From Sindora glabra (taxonomy: Eukaryota > Streptophyta > Magnoliopsida > Fabales > Fabaceae), in the NCBI GenBank assembly GCA_020226215.1, contig CM035233.1:72917317-72981316 (forward strand): a stretch of 64,000 bases of DNA, read 5' to 3'. The notes below the pieces were generated by a model. It worked only from the letters and a program-made list of their open reading frames with translations. It was not told the origin of the DNA and ran no database searches. Of this stretch, positions 43,076 to 55,589 are shown one piece after another; the stretch's first letter is position 1, and each line of letters opens with the position of its first letter. Position numbers and translations under genes: made by a program.

Positions 43076-43650
43076 TGTTAGGATAATGGTGTAAAATAAT
43101 GGCATTCAAGTTTTCTATTTAAAGAAATTTTTTTAGAAAATTGTTGGAAAAATTAAAATATATTAATTAAGAAAACATTTCATAATAAATATTATTTAAA
43201 CGTTAAACGTTAAACATTTCAAAATAAATATTATAATTTTATAACAGTCTACTTAGTCATTTCATGTTTCCACCCTTATAGCCATTATTACAGTTTTATA
43301 TAGCTATACATTGGCTTTAAATTTTTGGAAAGCAGTTTCAATGAGACTTTATATATAAAGAAAGTGAATTGAGAACTATATATACATAGAAAAAATATTT
43401 ATCTACCACTTTGTGAATTCTTTCCTTAGTTCCTATTCTATTCTTCTTAAATATCTAGGCAATAATTCTTTTTTGTGAGATTCCAACTCTTAGCCTTGAG
43501 TGCACAAGTTCAAGAATAGAATAAAGGTGTGTTAATCTTGGGAAGTAAGGCCGATCATCAAGTTACACCATTAATCTGCCAGAATTCTTACTTTTAAGGC
43601 AATGGATCACCACGACACAACCATCAAATTTCTCTTTATATTTGCTAACA
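43076..43650 (+). repeat. 3' LTR of the copia element
   Basis: 575 bp, starting TGTTAGGATAATGG, directly after AATGGGTGAT, which fits a weak polypurine tract, and ending TTTGCTAACA at 43650. It contains a small extra duplication (ACGTTAA repeated at about 43199) not found in the 5' LTR. Confidence 0.9.
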
Positions 43651-46403
43651 AGTTTGCTAATGATAATAGTCTAAATTTTGATTCATGTTAGCATCATATT
43701 TATGAAATGGAGATGATTATATATACTAATATATTGTTAAATTTGATTGTTAATATATTATGATATAACGTGTTAGATTTAACTATTAAAATAAATTTAA
43801 TATATAATTATATTTGATAATGTACCGATATATTATTATATTAATGGTGTATCATAATCTCTTCCTTATGAAATAGATAAGAAACTAATCTTGGATGAAT
43901 GGAATAAAATAAAATAAAAATAGAAATAATTGATTCATGGTTGTTTTTTGTTATTTTGGTACAATGAAAAATAAGATAAGTATTTTATTTTTTCATGCTT
44001 AGTATATTAAATAATGTAGAAATATATATAATGGAAAAAGTAGTTAATAGCAATAATATTCTTATTTCCACCATTGGATTTGTTATTTTCTACCACGGTT
44101 TAATTCATATTGCCAATGATCTTAAGAAATTAGATGATCTATAAATATTATTATAACCTTTAAGGAGGCTAGTGTCATACTTTGGCCTTAAAGTAGAGTA
44201 AATTTTCCTACTCTTGAATTTTTTATAAAAAATAATAAATGTTTATTCAACTGAATAATCTAAATTAAATACTTTATTAAATATAATCAATAATATAAAA
44301 TTATCATATTTCAAATTCTATAATTAAAATTATATTAGCAAAAAATTTTCTGTGCTAAAGCATAAAAGTTTTAATTTACTAATTTTATTTTATTTTAAAT
44401 AATATTTTTATAAATAATACAAAGATATACTATTTTGGACTACAATTACTAAAATATTTCAATAATAAAATATGAAAAAATTAATATCATTTTATTTTTT
44501 ATTAATATAAAGATAATGTCTTAATACATGAAAATTGTATAAAAGATAAATATGAAATGTATGAGTGATCATCCGTCCGTTAAAAATGATCAAGATTATT
44601 TTCTTAATTGATCCATTATAATTATTATTATTTTTTTAACCAAAATCAACCGATCACTAAACTTTATTTGAATTTAACTAATTATTTCGGTTTTGGTCAA
44701 CTAAAATTGGTTTCTAATAGGTTTAAATTAAATTTTTAACGGCCAAAATTGGCCTAAAAATACCTTCTAACCATTATTCCATGAGAAAATGACTATAACA
44801 AAAAATAATTTCAACATCAAATTAAAAACATGATCATTAAACATAAAATATGAACTTTCATTAAAACACAATTTGATATTAACACTTGAATATTCATGTA
44901 TAAAATTTAGACAAGAAAAATAATAAAAAAATGAAGCAAATTAAAGTTCAGAACCCTCAATCAATTAATCAAAATTTGCAATTTTTTAATGTTTCAATTA
45001 GCATCAATTTAATGTAATTAAGGGTTTCTCGCTAATCTATCAACCAAATTTTGCAAACTATTTTTCTTATTGATTCAACTAATGCTAGCATATTAATTAC
45101 TTTGAACCGACTAAGTTTAGATTTGGTGGATTGGTTAAAAGTGATTTAATTTGATCATTTTCAGTAAAAAGATCATTTTATAAATAATAAAATGGTCTAC
45201 TTTATTATTTTTCTTATGAAATGAAGACTTTATCATTTAATAAAATATTTATATCTTAAGAAATGTGTTCCATTTTATAATATTTATTAAATATTTTTTT
45301 TATTTATTTTTATTTCATTTCATCTTGTAAATGGCAACATACATGTTAGCTTCTGTATAATTTGGTGGTTTTTGCAAAATATATATACACCGATTTGTGG
45401 CATCTTTCCTTTAGTTCAGTTTAGTCTTTTCTTAGAGCCAAACTAGGTAATTTTTGGAGAAATTTTACTTTACTCTTATTCTTAGCTTCCATTTATTTTG
45501 ATTAAATATATATATATATTGGAATGAAACAAGGTCGGTCTAATATAATTATGAAGCCAGAAGGATCATAAAGATCATCAACCATGCATGATAATGATAA
45601 TGACATGATGTGCAAGACTCGCATCCAAACTAGTTCGAAACCATCTCTTTCTTGATTTGGCATCCCAGCTGGAAATACAATTTTGTTAAGTACTGATAAT
45701 TTCCATTCATCACTTCAAATACGTTTCTTTTACGATATAATTGGTTGGAAATTATATGGCAGGCAAAAAGCTGAAATTTCATTCCCTCAAAGGTAGGTTT
45801 TTTATGTCAAAATTTTTAAATATTTTTATTTACTGAATCATATTTATAGTTATAAAAAATTAAAATCATAAAAATATAAAACTTTTGTGACCAAAACTTT
45901 GCTCGTTTAATATTATAAGGTTTTATGATGAAAAATAACATTATCACAGATACAGAAGAAATTGTTTTCTTCGTTAACAAATAAGTATTTATTAATTACA
46001 GAACACACTAGTAACATCAAAACTTTTTACTTGTAGTTATCCAAACAAGAAAGTTTTCTTATAAAATGTTTTAATATTAAGAAATTAAGTATTTGTATTA
46101 TTACATCATCTATTTTTAAATCTCAATCTCAATATAAAAAAACCAAATCAAAACATAATTATAAGTAAATTCATGGTATAATCAATTAGTCAAATTTAGA
46201 ACCATTGCCATCACATGCATCACCATTTTTTACACCTTAAAGCTTTCCCATACAAGGCAAGAATTCATTCGTCACGGTTTCGTTTTTTCCTTTTTTCATG
46301 CACTACATTTGTAATTACTGAGAAATTCTTTTATATATAAATAACTCCCCTTGCTCATAATTAATAATGCCAGTAAACTTGTTAAGAAGATCAGTTCAGT
46401 AAG
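43651..46403. other. AT-rich intergenic, WAT1 pseudogene upstream region
   Basis: No gene seen. At 44640-44760 and 45100-45170 there are GGTT/AACC-rich motifs (AACCAAAATCAACCGATCAC, TTGAACCGACTAAG) resembling hAT subterminal sequence, but no boundaries could be set. A TATATATAAATAA stretch at about 46331 could be the old TATA box of the pseudogene. Confidence 0.4.
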
Positions 46404-46659
46404 ATGGCAGCTTCTGCCGGAAATGTCGTACCATTGCTGGCCATGACAATCGTACAAAGCAGCTATGCAGCCATGAACATCATATCAAAGCTTGCTATTC
46501 AATCTGGCATGCATCCTCTTGTCCTCGTTGCTTATCGCCAAATTTTTGGTGCTGCTGCTATTGCTCCTTTTGCTTACTGCTTTGAACGGTACTTAACATT
46601 ATTTGTTCTGAATTACTTCTTCATTGTTTTTAAATCCTTTGGAATGAATTATATATGTA

Positions 46660-46686
46660 GAGAGAGAGAGACACACACACACACAC
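46660..46686. repeat. (GA)n(CA)n microsatellite in the WAT1 pseudogene intron
   Basis: A run of GA units followed directly by a run of CA units in the first intron. Confidence 0.9.
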
Positions 46687-47767
46687 TAATTGTTTATTTA
46701 TATATTGTGTAGGTGAATGGTTCCCAAGACGACAATGCCAATCATGTTTTAGATATTACTATCTTCCTTGACAGGGTAAATTTTCAGTTTCTCGCCTGTG
46801 TGCTCAATTTTATTTCTAATTTTTTCTTTTTATTGAAGTTTTTACTCTAATAACTCCAATTTGAGGTCTAAACGAAGGATTACAGGAAACCAAGTGTTTT
46901 ACTTTGTGGGGTTGAAATAGACAACCACCACAGTCACAAGTGCATTGACCAATTTGCTCCCAGCTTTCGCCTTTGTCCTTGCGGCGCTCTTCAGGTAATT
47001 ATGTAATCCCTTCTAATTTATTCATTTAACTTTCTACTTACTGTAGCTATAAATATCATTGGTATGTTATGCAGACAAGAGCACGCGAGAATTAAGACAA
47101 GGTGTGCGCAAGCCAAGGTGTTAGGGACAGTTCTGGGTGTGGGTGGAGCTGCTTTATTATCATTTTATCAGGGAAAAACCATTGATATAGACCAATCAAA
47201 AATTGAGTGGAGTTATGCAGAGAGAATGGATAAAACTGACTCAACCCAGCAAACCAACTCCCTAATAGGCCCTTTAATATTAATTGCCAGTCCTCTTTCT
47301 TGGTCTGCCTGGTTCATAATCCAAGTAAGTCCCAACTCGTTTTTTCAAGTGCACTGAATGTAACTAATAAACAATTTTCATTGGAAATGATATCGTTTCA
47401 GACGAAATTGAGCAACGAGTTTCCAGCACCATATACAAGCAGCACATGCATGTGCATGATGGGAAGCATTCAGTGTATAGTGATTACCCTGTTTTTTGAG
47501 CACAAGGCCTCGGGCTGGTCGCTGTGCAATACTACCAGACTAGTTTCTGCACTCTTTTCGGTCTGTCTGCTGGATATATGATACTACTTTTAAGGAGGAT
47601 CTCTTGAGTGGATAGTTCTAATATATCATATATTGGTTGATCTCAGGGAATAATAAGCACAGAGCTGGCATATTTCCTCATGTCATAGACGATTCAGAGG
47701 AAAGGTGCTCTTTATGTATAATTCACCCCTTTGCAAGTTGTCATTGTGGCTGTATTTGGGTGGGCTC

Positions 47768-48713
47768 GCTTGGTTGTCAGAATCGCGATCCAACTCGTGG
47801 GATCGCACAATTCTGCGTTTCCACCTTTGCAACTGAAACGCACAGTGAATCGCAAGGAGATGGAATCTCCGATTCAGTCGTGACGGATCGGTTCACTCGG
47901 TGGGATCGTACGATCCTAGCGAGTTGGCCGATCCGCAATTTTTACTGGGATGGGTCCCGCCGTGTGTCGCTCGCTGCCGGTCATGGGTTGCTATTCGCCT
48001 GCCCTTTGCTGCTCGCTACTAGCCTTGATTCTTGGCTTGCTGTTGCTGAAGCAGAGGCCAGAGAGTCCAAACCAGAGACGAAGCAAAAGAGCCAGAGACA
48101 GAGAGTGAGACGGCGGAGAGAGAACTACCTAGGAACTGCCCACGACAGAACAGAGAAAAGGGCTGGTCAGCTGGTTCTTTTGACTTCTAGTTTTAATTTA
48201 ATAATTATTTATATTAATTTTATTTGGTAAAAAGGCTGGCTGGTTGTTTTGCTTAGTTTTGGCCAGTAAATTTAGGCAGCGAATTTGATTTCAGTTGGAA
48301 ATTTGGAGTGAATTATTTATATTAATTACTTTACATAATAATTATTTATATCAATTGCTTTATTTGTGGCGGAAATTGGAAGATATTCAACGTATTGAGG
48401 ATTATGAATTTTATTAAATTGTGTTGATATCTTGTTTTTTAGTATTATTTATTTAAAATTTACTGATTTGAATAATTTACAACTTGAAAATTTATTATTT
48501 CTTTTTAATTTATGATAATATCTGTGACCTTTATTTTATTTTGCATATTTAAATATTTTAAAACTTTATTTTTTTCCCTTAAAAAAATTATAAATAAATA
48601 TATAAAATATATATTAAAACTTAAAGTAAAATTTTATGAACCCTTTATAATCCCACGGTTTACATCTTACCTTCCCATTCCGATCCTATGTGCAATCTCA
48701 AAACTGACAATCA
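47768..48713. mobile_element. Insertion of ~0.95 kb in the last exon of the WAT1 pseudogene
   Basis: Family alignment shows foreign sequence between the GWA and LLRQKLHVGT parts of the last exon. The first ~400 bp are unusually GC-rich with repeated GGGATCG/CGATCC motifs and a purine-rich stretch (48040-48160) that looks like a 5' UTR; the rest is AT-rich. Short ends GTTGTCAG (about 47772) and inverted CTGACAAT (about 48703) could be terminal inverted repeats of a truncated DNA transposon. No target duplication was found, and edges are good to about 10 bp. Confidence 0.6.
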
Positions 48714-49179
48714 AACTTCTGAGACAAAAATTACATGTTGGAACGTATGTGTCATCGAGTGATTTATTATCTGATGAATATTGGTTTGGGTTTAATTAGT
48801 TTCCCTTTTCTTCATTGTTGGGCTCTATGCGGTTTTGTGGGGAAAGAATAAAGAGGTGAAGCTAGAAAGACAAGAGAAGAACGCCAAGAACGACCTGGAA
48901 TTGCCTTCAATGAAGAATCAAACAAGCGGCTATGTGCAGGCTGGCAGATCAGATGCTACAAATACTGATGACAATAACGTGTAGGATGAGGCTTTGATGA
49001 CAAAGGTAATGTTGAAATAAATCTCAGACTCTTGTTTATAACTTTTAATGTTGAAATTCTGAAAGTGTTTAACGAAGAAAATATACACGCTGTTATTTAT
49101 AAGTTAAAGTATGATTGGCGGATTGTACATGTGACTGGGGGAGTTACGAGATTCTAAATGAATTAAACATTGTACTTTA

Positions 49180-50033
49180 AATATAGTATTTGACAATTAA
49201 CTAATAATTTTAACTATTAATTGATTCAATTAATTATTAACTGATAATTAATTGAATTAATTGATTTGACCTGATTGTATTAATTATTTGAATAAAAATA
49301 TTTAATAAAATTAGTTGTTATAATTAGCTGTTTATATGTAAAATGACAAATAAGATATGAATATATTTTATGAGTTATTTGAATATTTTTTATTTTTATA
49401 TTTAAAATTTTATATAGTATTTAACAAATCATTTTTTATAAATAATATATTATTATAAATTATTATATATTAAATATTTCTTTAAAATTAAATTAATATA
49501 ATTATTATAATTATTAATTTTTTAAAAAATTAATAATTATAATTATTTAATTTTTATATAAAAATAATATTATAATTTTTTATAGGAATGATAAAGTTAA
49601 AAATATAAAAATTAATATAATATTATAAATTATTATATATTAAATATTTTTTTAAAATAATTAATATAATTTTTATAGTTATTAATTTTTTTAAAAAATA
49701 AATCTAAAAAACTAACCTTTTAGTCGAAAGGTCACCTGGCTGCAGGCAGATGGAGGTGGACAAACAAAAATGTCAAAATGCAAAAACTAACCTTCTGGTC
49801 GGAAGGCCTCAAAATGCATTGCTTGCAGGGATAGATATGGGAAGCAGACAAAACGCCAAACAGAAATGCTGGAAACCTCAGCATTTTCGTTTTGGCAGTT
49901 TGAAGAAGAATGAGTTATTCTAAATAGCCATTAACAAAACATTAAATATAACTTATTAATAAGTCAAACAGTTAAAGTTTAGTTAAACAGTTAAAAGTTA
50001 TTTAAAAAGTCATTTATCAAACAAGGGCATAAT
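49180..50033. mobile_element. Probable non-autonomous hAT-like element
   Basis: The right end (about 49985-50033), read inverted, begins GCCCTTGTTTGATAAATGAC, a common style for plant hAT ends. The left end near 49186 has the matching TATTTGACAATTAAC..TTTTAACT. The interior holds a direct duplication of about 165 bp (AATTATTATATATTAAATATTT at about 49457 and 49627) and a GC-richer core with two ACTAACCTT.TGGTCGGAAGG-like copies (about 49730 and 49787). Non-coding. No clear target duplication. Confidence 0.5.
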
Positions 50034-50850
50034 TTTTGTTAGTGGGAATGAATCTTGATGGGCCATTATGGGCCGCTCATCTACAGGTTCGTTTGTCTTT
50101 GGACCTCTTCGAATATGAACGAATTGAGCTAGCGATGCAATGATCTGGATGGATAAAATATTTAAAATATCAAATCGATACTTAAGTATACATGGAGAAG
50201 ATCTGCACAAAAGTGGGTCAGTGAGGGGTGCCGTCAGGTGTGCTTGGATGAGAAAAGTGAAGACATATTCATATTCTTTGAATAGGATAACTGAAGGGTA
50301 TATATAGCATCAGCCCGTGTAAATGTGCAGTATTCAGCAATGACCATGAGCTGTTATTTAATTACAATTGGTAACTAGTAATCCATCCGGAATCTTCTTT
50401 TCTCAATTGATCCGCGCTCCCCAATTGTTGCGAAGTCGCGTGTTTCCAAAAAAAAAAAAAAAGGGAATTATTAAAATTCCGTTGGGGTGGTAAGGGGTAC
50501 CAGTTGATTAGATTAGCCTTCTCTGATGCTCTGCTTCATTGATTCTAAGTTAAGAAAATAATTTGCCACTTCTTCGTAAACTAATTAGAACTTGTTTTTA
50601 TAAATTTTTTCATGAAATTTACAAAAAAAGAGTTATTATAAAATTGAAAACGAGTTTAATAAAAAAAAAATTATGGTAACTTTAAACATGAATATTCTTA
50701 ATAAAATATAAAATTTTCAAAATATTTTTATAAGAGAAGTGAGGTGTCTTACATTTCTATAATATGATAATCTTTTCATCATATAAAAAAATTATTTTGT
50801 ACACTTTTCTATTAAAATTCTACATAATATTACTACTCATATTAACATAT
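50034..50850. other. Spacer, no gene seen
   Basis: Contains a short less AT-rich segment (50040-50420) without recognisable coding sequence, and an A13-14 run at about 50449. Confidence 0.4.
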
Positions 50851-51200
50851 TATTGCCTATCAATATTGATTTTAGTTCACCACCATTTGTCATTATTAAT
50901 TACTTGCCACTCTTATGCACTACTATTGACTATTATCTAACATCATTCACAATCGTTGATTATCAATCACTCTACCAATTATTGTTGAACACCATTTATA
51001 ACCATATATTATTATTAATCACAATCCATTACTATCAATTATTACTAATAATTGATCCACTACTTACTATTACTTATTATCGTTAACTACCATCTGCTAC
51101 CACTTATGATTGTTGATTACCACTTGCTATTATCTATTATTATAGATTATCACTATTAACTATCGCTTATTTTCACTCAGTATCATTAACCACCAGTTAC
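50851..51200. repeat. Cryptic low-complexity tract of degenerate ATTATT/CACTAC words
   Basis: About 350 bp made of loosely repeated words such as ATTACTATC, TTATTATC, ACTACCAC and TGATTACCACT with no fixed period. One strand is strikingly poor in G. The 77-codon open frame at 50853-51086 is a by-product of this composition. Confidence 0.7.
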
Positions 51201-54027
51201 CTCAAAATATTATTGTGATATCATAAAATATAATAATAAGCATATTTTTATTTATTTAAAAATTTATAGTAATAAGTATTTATCATTATTCATTTTAATA
51301 GTTACAATAATTTAAATACCTTATAAATTATACATCCAAACAAATATGTATTAATTATAAATGCTTATCAAACTGTATATCCAAATGCAAATTAATTATA
51401 ATTATAGAATCTATACAAAAAGCTCTTAAAATATAAGTTTTCATTTAAGTTTTTTTGTACAAATGGCATTATGGGACCATTATTAGGAGCAGAATATTGT
51501 TTTGTCTCGTGCTCCATTATCGGTATAAAATTCACTCTACTCCTATATCTCATAGGATAACAAATCTCAATAGAAAATTTTAAAGAATAATAAAAAATAA
51601 AAGAAATTAAGAAAAAATGCAAATCTTAAAATTAAAGATTAGAAGTTCACATGTAATTTAAACAGTGAAAATAATATATGTCAAAATGTTATAATAATGG
51701 TTCTAAAATACACATAATTGATTTAAATAACTTAAATTTTTTTAAAAAGTCCATGTTGATGCAATAATTAGCAAAATACTATTCTTTTCTTCTTTCATCA
51801 TTTTTAGTAAAATTTTAGTATAGTTTCAATTTTTTTAAAGAGTTTGAATTCAAAAATGCTATTACAACTAGAATTTTTACCAATAGTTAGAAAATTTTAC
51901 TAGTTTTTCAATGATATGGTAACACATAAATGAATAATGGTGTATAATTTATTTATATTAATTGTGGATCAAATTTAAATCTTTTTTAAATGCTTAAATT
52001 ACTAAAATAACTAAAAATATTTAATATATGTATATGTATTTATATATATAATAGTGTGCAAAATTAAATATAATAATTTTATAATAGTGGAGTTCTATGA
52101 TGTAAAGCCATATATTATTGTCTCATCCTCAATATCTTACTTGAAGGGTGAGTTCTACTTAATGCACGAAATGTAATTACTCATATTAAATTTTATATTT
52201 TCTTAAGAGCAAAAAATATTCAGTCTAATGGTTCATAACTTACAAACAAACTTAACTCATGCATATATTAAGTTTTACTATATACATAATAGAATTGGCC
52301 TACTGGAAATAAAACTTAGCTATGATTTATTTTATAGGACAAAAAATCATATTGCCTTATATAATAAAAATCAATAGGCATTTTACCATTTCTAAGTTCA
52401 ATCCAAGGAAAAAGGTTAGAACTTATTGCATAATGCAAATTATAAATGAACGAATATAGTAAGAAGGAAGTGAATTGATACTTTTTTAAAACTTTTATCA
52501 ATAAAAAATATAGTTTTCAAATTTTACAAAAAACTAGACAAATTTAAGAATTGTTATTAGAAATAATGAATTAAAATACAACCAAGATTCTAACAATTAA
52601 CTATTATTACTTATAAACCAATACTCAAATTAAGTGATTCAATAAAGCAATAAATTCAATAACTTAAAGAAAAATAAGGTTGAAAGAATTGTAAACACTA
52701 TTAGTAGCTTTACCAAGAAAAGTAATTGCTTCCCACATACATTTATTCTTTGGAATTGAAAATCATTTGATTTTGCAATTAATACACTAAATTCCTTAAG
52801 GTTAATAGCTCTGCCTTACAAGTTATCTTGGAATGATACAATCCCTCCTTTTATGTTTCATTACACAAGTTCACTCTTTAGAGATACCTTACTTTAATAA
52901 CCAAGGAATCCCCATTCATGATAAAAAAAACCTAAAAATTATAAGTAGAAAAAATAATGTTCCTTTGCATAAATACAACCTAAAAGAGTTAAATGGATTA
53001 ATCTTAATGCACATGGCTTAAATAGTTGAAGCTTGGATTGTAAAGACGAAAGATCTAAATAAATTAAGGTTTTTATGCATAAAATCATAGAAAAAAATAG
53101 ATTAAAATGTTTATATTCGAGTTAGGTTTGAATAGGATTTGTTACATTTACAATTAGTGACTCTTAAAATTATGCTCATAGATAATTGTGCATGCAACAC
53201 CAATAAATCAAAATTTGAACAACAATCACTTATACAAGTGATTATCCAATTGTCAATGATGCTATAAACCTCTATACTTTTTTATATATTCAAGTATGGT
53301 CCAAAATGTTCACCTTTGAACCTATGTACTCACTTATATACTTAAGTATGGTCTAAAAGGTTCATCTCCAGACCTTCATATTTGCTTATATATTGGAGTG
53401 TAGGTAGGGGAAGTGCTATTTTAAAACCTAAACTTAGTTTTTCAAAGACTTTTTCAAAGGGACACCTCATTTTTTCAAATCCATTTAATTTAAAAATAAG
53501 TTTTAACACTAAAACATCTATTTTCGAAAATATTTTTTTATCCATTTATATTGAAAATACTTTAGCACAAAACTCCTATTTTAATAATATTTTTGAAATA
53601 GTTTGAGCCATAATAATACAAGATTATATCATATACATAATTTTCCTAAAATCCTAAATTAATCTTCAAAATACTTTATGTCTAAAAGCATAATTTCTTC
53701 AAGGACCTTATCATCTTCATAATTATTTAATAAATGATCCCAAAGTCATTTTTATAAAAACCTTTCAAATAATGATAACAATTCAAAATGTTATTTGACA
53801 TCATCAAAATAAATATTTCTACAAAAGGACAATGTTAATACAAAAAACTAACATATACAACGTCTATTAAACCTTATGAAGCAAAAGGGTTTAATTTTCT
53901 AGCACTTTAATGATATAATAACGTTGGATATTATCTTATAAACTTTACTCTTTATTATATCTAGAATTCAAATTTTGAACTTTATGTATATTTATTAAAC
54001 GAATTATTACTCCTATTATTATAAAAA
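51201..54027. other. AT-rich intergenic, no gene seen
   Basis: Holds a partial copy of the 24-kb MITE family (right arm at about 51909-51980) and two diverged copies of a ~65-bp block (TTAAGTATGGTC.AAA.GTTCA) at about 53285-53325 and 53335-53375. No coding exon or RNA gene was recognised. Confidence 0.4.
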
Positions 54028-54737
54028 GGAAAAAGTACACTTTACCTGCCTATAATTTCATTAATTTTAATTTAACTCACTTATGTTTTAAAGTGATATA
54101 ATTTGCTCACTTATGCTTTGTAATATTAATATTTTATCTATCTAAACTTTTTTATCTAATTTTTAATAGAATATTTCATATCAAATGAATTAAGTAAATT
54201 TAGAAGAAATCATATAAGATTAAATTATAATTTTTTCATATATTATGTAAATTGATATTCAAAATTCTCAATTGGGACTAAAAAATATATTAGCCCTATC
54301 TTCTCGATTCAGATTTTTAAACTATATATAATTATGATTATATTCTTTACAAGATTATCATTAATAAAATATATAATTTTTGTTATTTATAAACATAAAG
54401 AGTTCAATTTGGTTAATTTTATTTACATTTGTCATAGATTGTAATATATTTTTCTTGTTTAAAGTATCTTAATAAAATAAAAAGACAAAAACAATATAAT
54501 TTAGTCTTTATTGAAAATTATTGATATCAATTTTAGAAAATTATACTTTATCTAAATGTCTTTTCATCCAATTTCACTTGAATCACTTGGAATTTTTAAT
54601 TAAAAATTAGATAAAAAAAATATAGATAAGAAAGATGTTAACAATAAAAAGTATACGTGAATGAATTATAAACTTGAAAATATAAGTGAGATAAGTCAAA
54701 ATTGATGAAACGGCAAGTGGTAAAATATATTTCCCCC
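54028..54737. mobile_element. MITE with ~160-bp inverted ends, about 710 bp
   Basis: The left end (GGAAAAAGTACACTTTACC at 54028) pairs with the inverted right end (GGGGGAAATATATTTTACC, ending about 54737). Inner matches include TTTCAT.AATTTT, CTCACTTAT and TTATCTAATTTTTAAT. TATAAA occurs just outside both ends, but the duplication length is unclear. Non-coding. Long inverted ends suggest a Mutator-like MITE. Confidence 0.65.
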
Positions 54738-55589
54738 TATAAACTAAAGTTAGTTTAATTTAATATTAAGGTGAGTTCTTTTTAACTACGTCAAGTATAA
54801 ATAAAATCTATCAACTATTATAAATGTGCATTGATTATTACTATTACAAAAATGCTAAACAATATCAATTATTTAATAAATTACATTTCAGTTATTAACG
54901 AACATATATATGAATGTCATAACATGTTAAATCATTTCATTTCAGTTTTATATCTAATGTGAAAAAAAGTTATCATATCAATTATTTGCTAAAAAATTAA
55001 TGTCTTTTCTTTTAAATGTATTTTATTTACATTTCACATCAATTTTTAATAAAAAAAGCTAACATGAAATGTTTATATAATAATTTTTTAATGTTGGCTT
55101 TTCATTTCCCTATCAAAATATTTATAGTAAAATTTGAAAAGTTGTAACTCCATGCTCGATTGTTTGATTGTGGCAAATTTTTTATCGATTTTATGTAATT
55201 TTTAAAGATTTACTTAAAAAATTTAAATAGTCATAAAATCATAAAAAATGACTATTTTTATAAACTTTTTTTTTACTTTTTCTCCATCTCTTATCATTAT
55301 TTAGCCAATTTTGGACTTTCTTATAATATTTTATCAAATACAAAATAGATATTTAAAATTTAAATATAATCTTAAAAATTATACAAATGAAATATAAATA
55401 AAAATTTCTTAAAAAATACACAAAAAATGAGAGAAATGAAAAAAGTGAAGATTTGAGAATAGAAATAAGAAAAACACTTCTTATATTTTGAACATGTTTC
55501 ATGCTTAATGCTAGTTAAAGAAGTATTAATAGTTCACTGACGTATGATGGAGGATAGAATTAGATTAAATGTTTTGCAAAAGGAGTTGG
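54738..55589. other. AT-rich spacer
   Basis: No gene seen. Words near 54990-55110 (ATTAATGTC..TTTAAATGT, CATCAATTTTTAATAAAAAAAGC) resemble the neighbouring CACTA-like subterminal repeats and may be further copies. Confidence 0.4.

Larger units (their letters stand above)
37914..43650 (+). mobile_element. Degenerate Ty1-copia LTR retrotransposon
   Basis: Complete-length but inactive element of about 5.7 kb. Both LTRs are present and are bounded by TGTTAG..CTAACA. Order inside is gag, zinc knuckle, integrase, reverse transcriptase, RNase H, which is the copia order. Stops interrupt every domain, so it cannot make its own proteins. No convincing 5-bp target duplication flanks it (TGTTG on the left, AGTTT on the right), suggesting damage or later change at the ends. 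No standard TGGTATCAGAGC-type primer-binding site follows the 5' LTR. It sits in the repeat block between a foldback element and the WAT1 pseudogene. Confidence 0.92.
46404..48984 (+). pseudogene. WAT1-related / nodulin-21-type EamA transporter pseudogene
   Basis: Relict of a multi-span plasma- or tonoplast-membrane transporter of the plant UMAMIT/WAT1 family. Exon traces: 46404-46588 (GNVVPLLAMTIVQSSYAAMN), 46713-46775, 46878-46994 (TSALTNLLPAFAFVLA), 47075-47324 (GTVLGVGGAALLSFYQGKTI), 47402-47560, and 47647 onward (TIQRKGALYV). The last exon is interrupted near 47768 and resumes near 48714, ending VGLYAVLWGKNKEVKLE and a TAG at 48984. In-frame stops fall at 46714, 46750, 46918, 47686 and 47719, and more follow the insertion. 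Splice sites are mostly kept, so this is a decayed ordinary gene copy rather than a retrocopy. It cannot encode a full transporter. Confidence 0.92.

Noticed and set aside
37909..43655. Intact, potentially mobile copia element
   Set aside because: Every coding domain carries stops, the LTRs are diverged, and no matching target duplication flanks the element.
47637..48230. 197-codon open frame across the WAT1 insertion as a gene
   Set aside because: The first part is the WAT1 exon in the wrong frame, and the rest is the inserted sequence; no domain results.
50853..51086. Open frame as a membrane-like small protein
   Set aside because: Its Leu/Tyr/Thr-rich sequence is a direct product of the ATTATT/CACTAC low-complexity tract.
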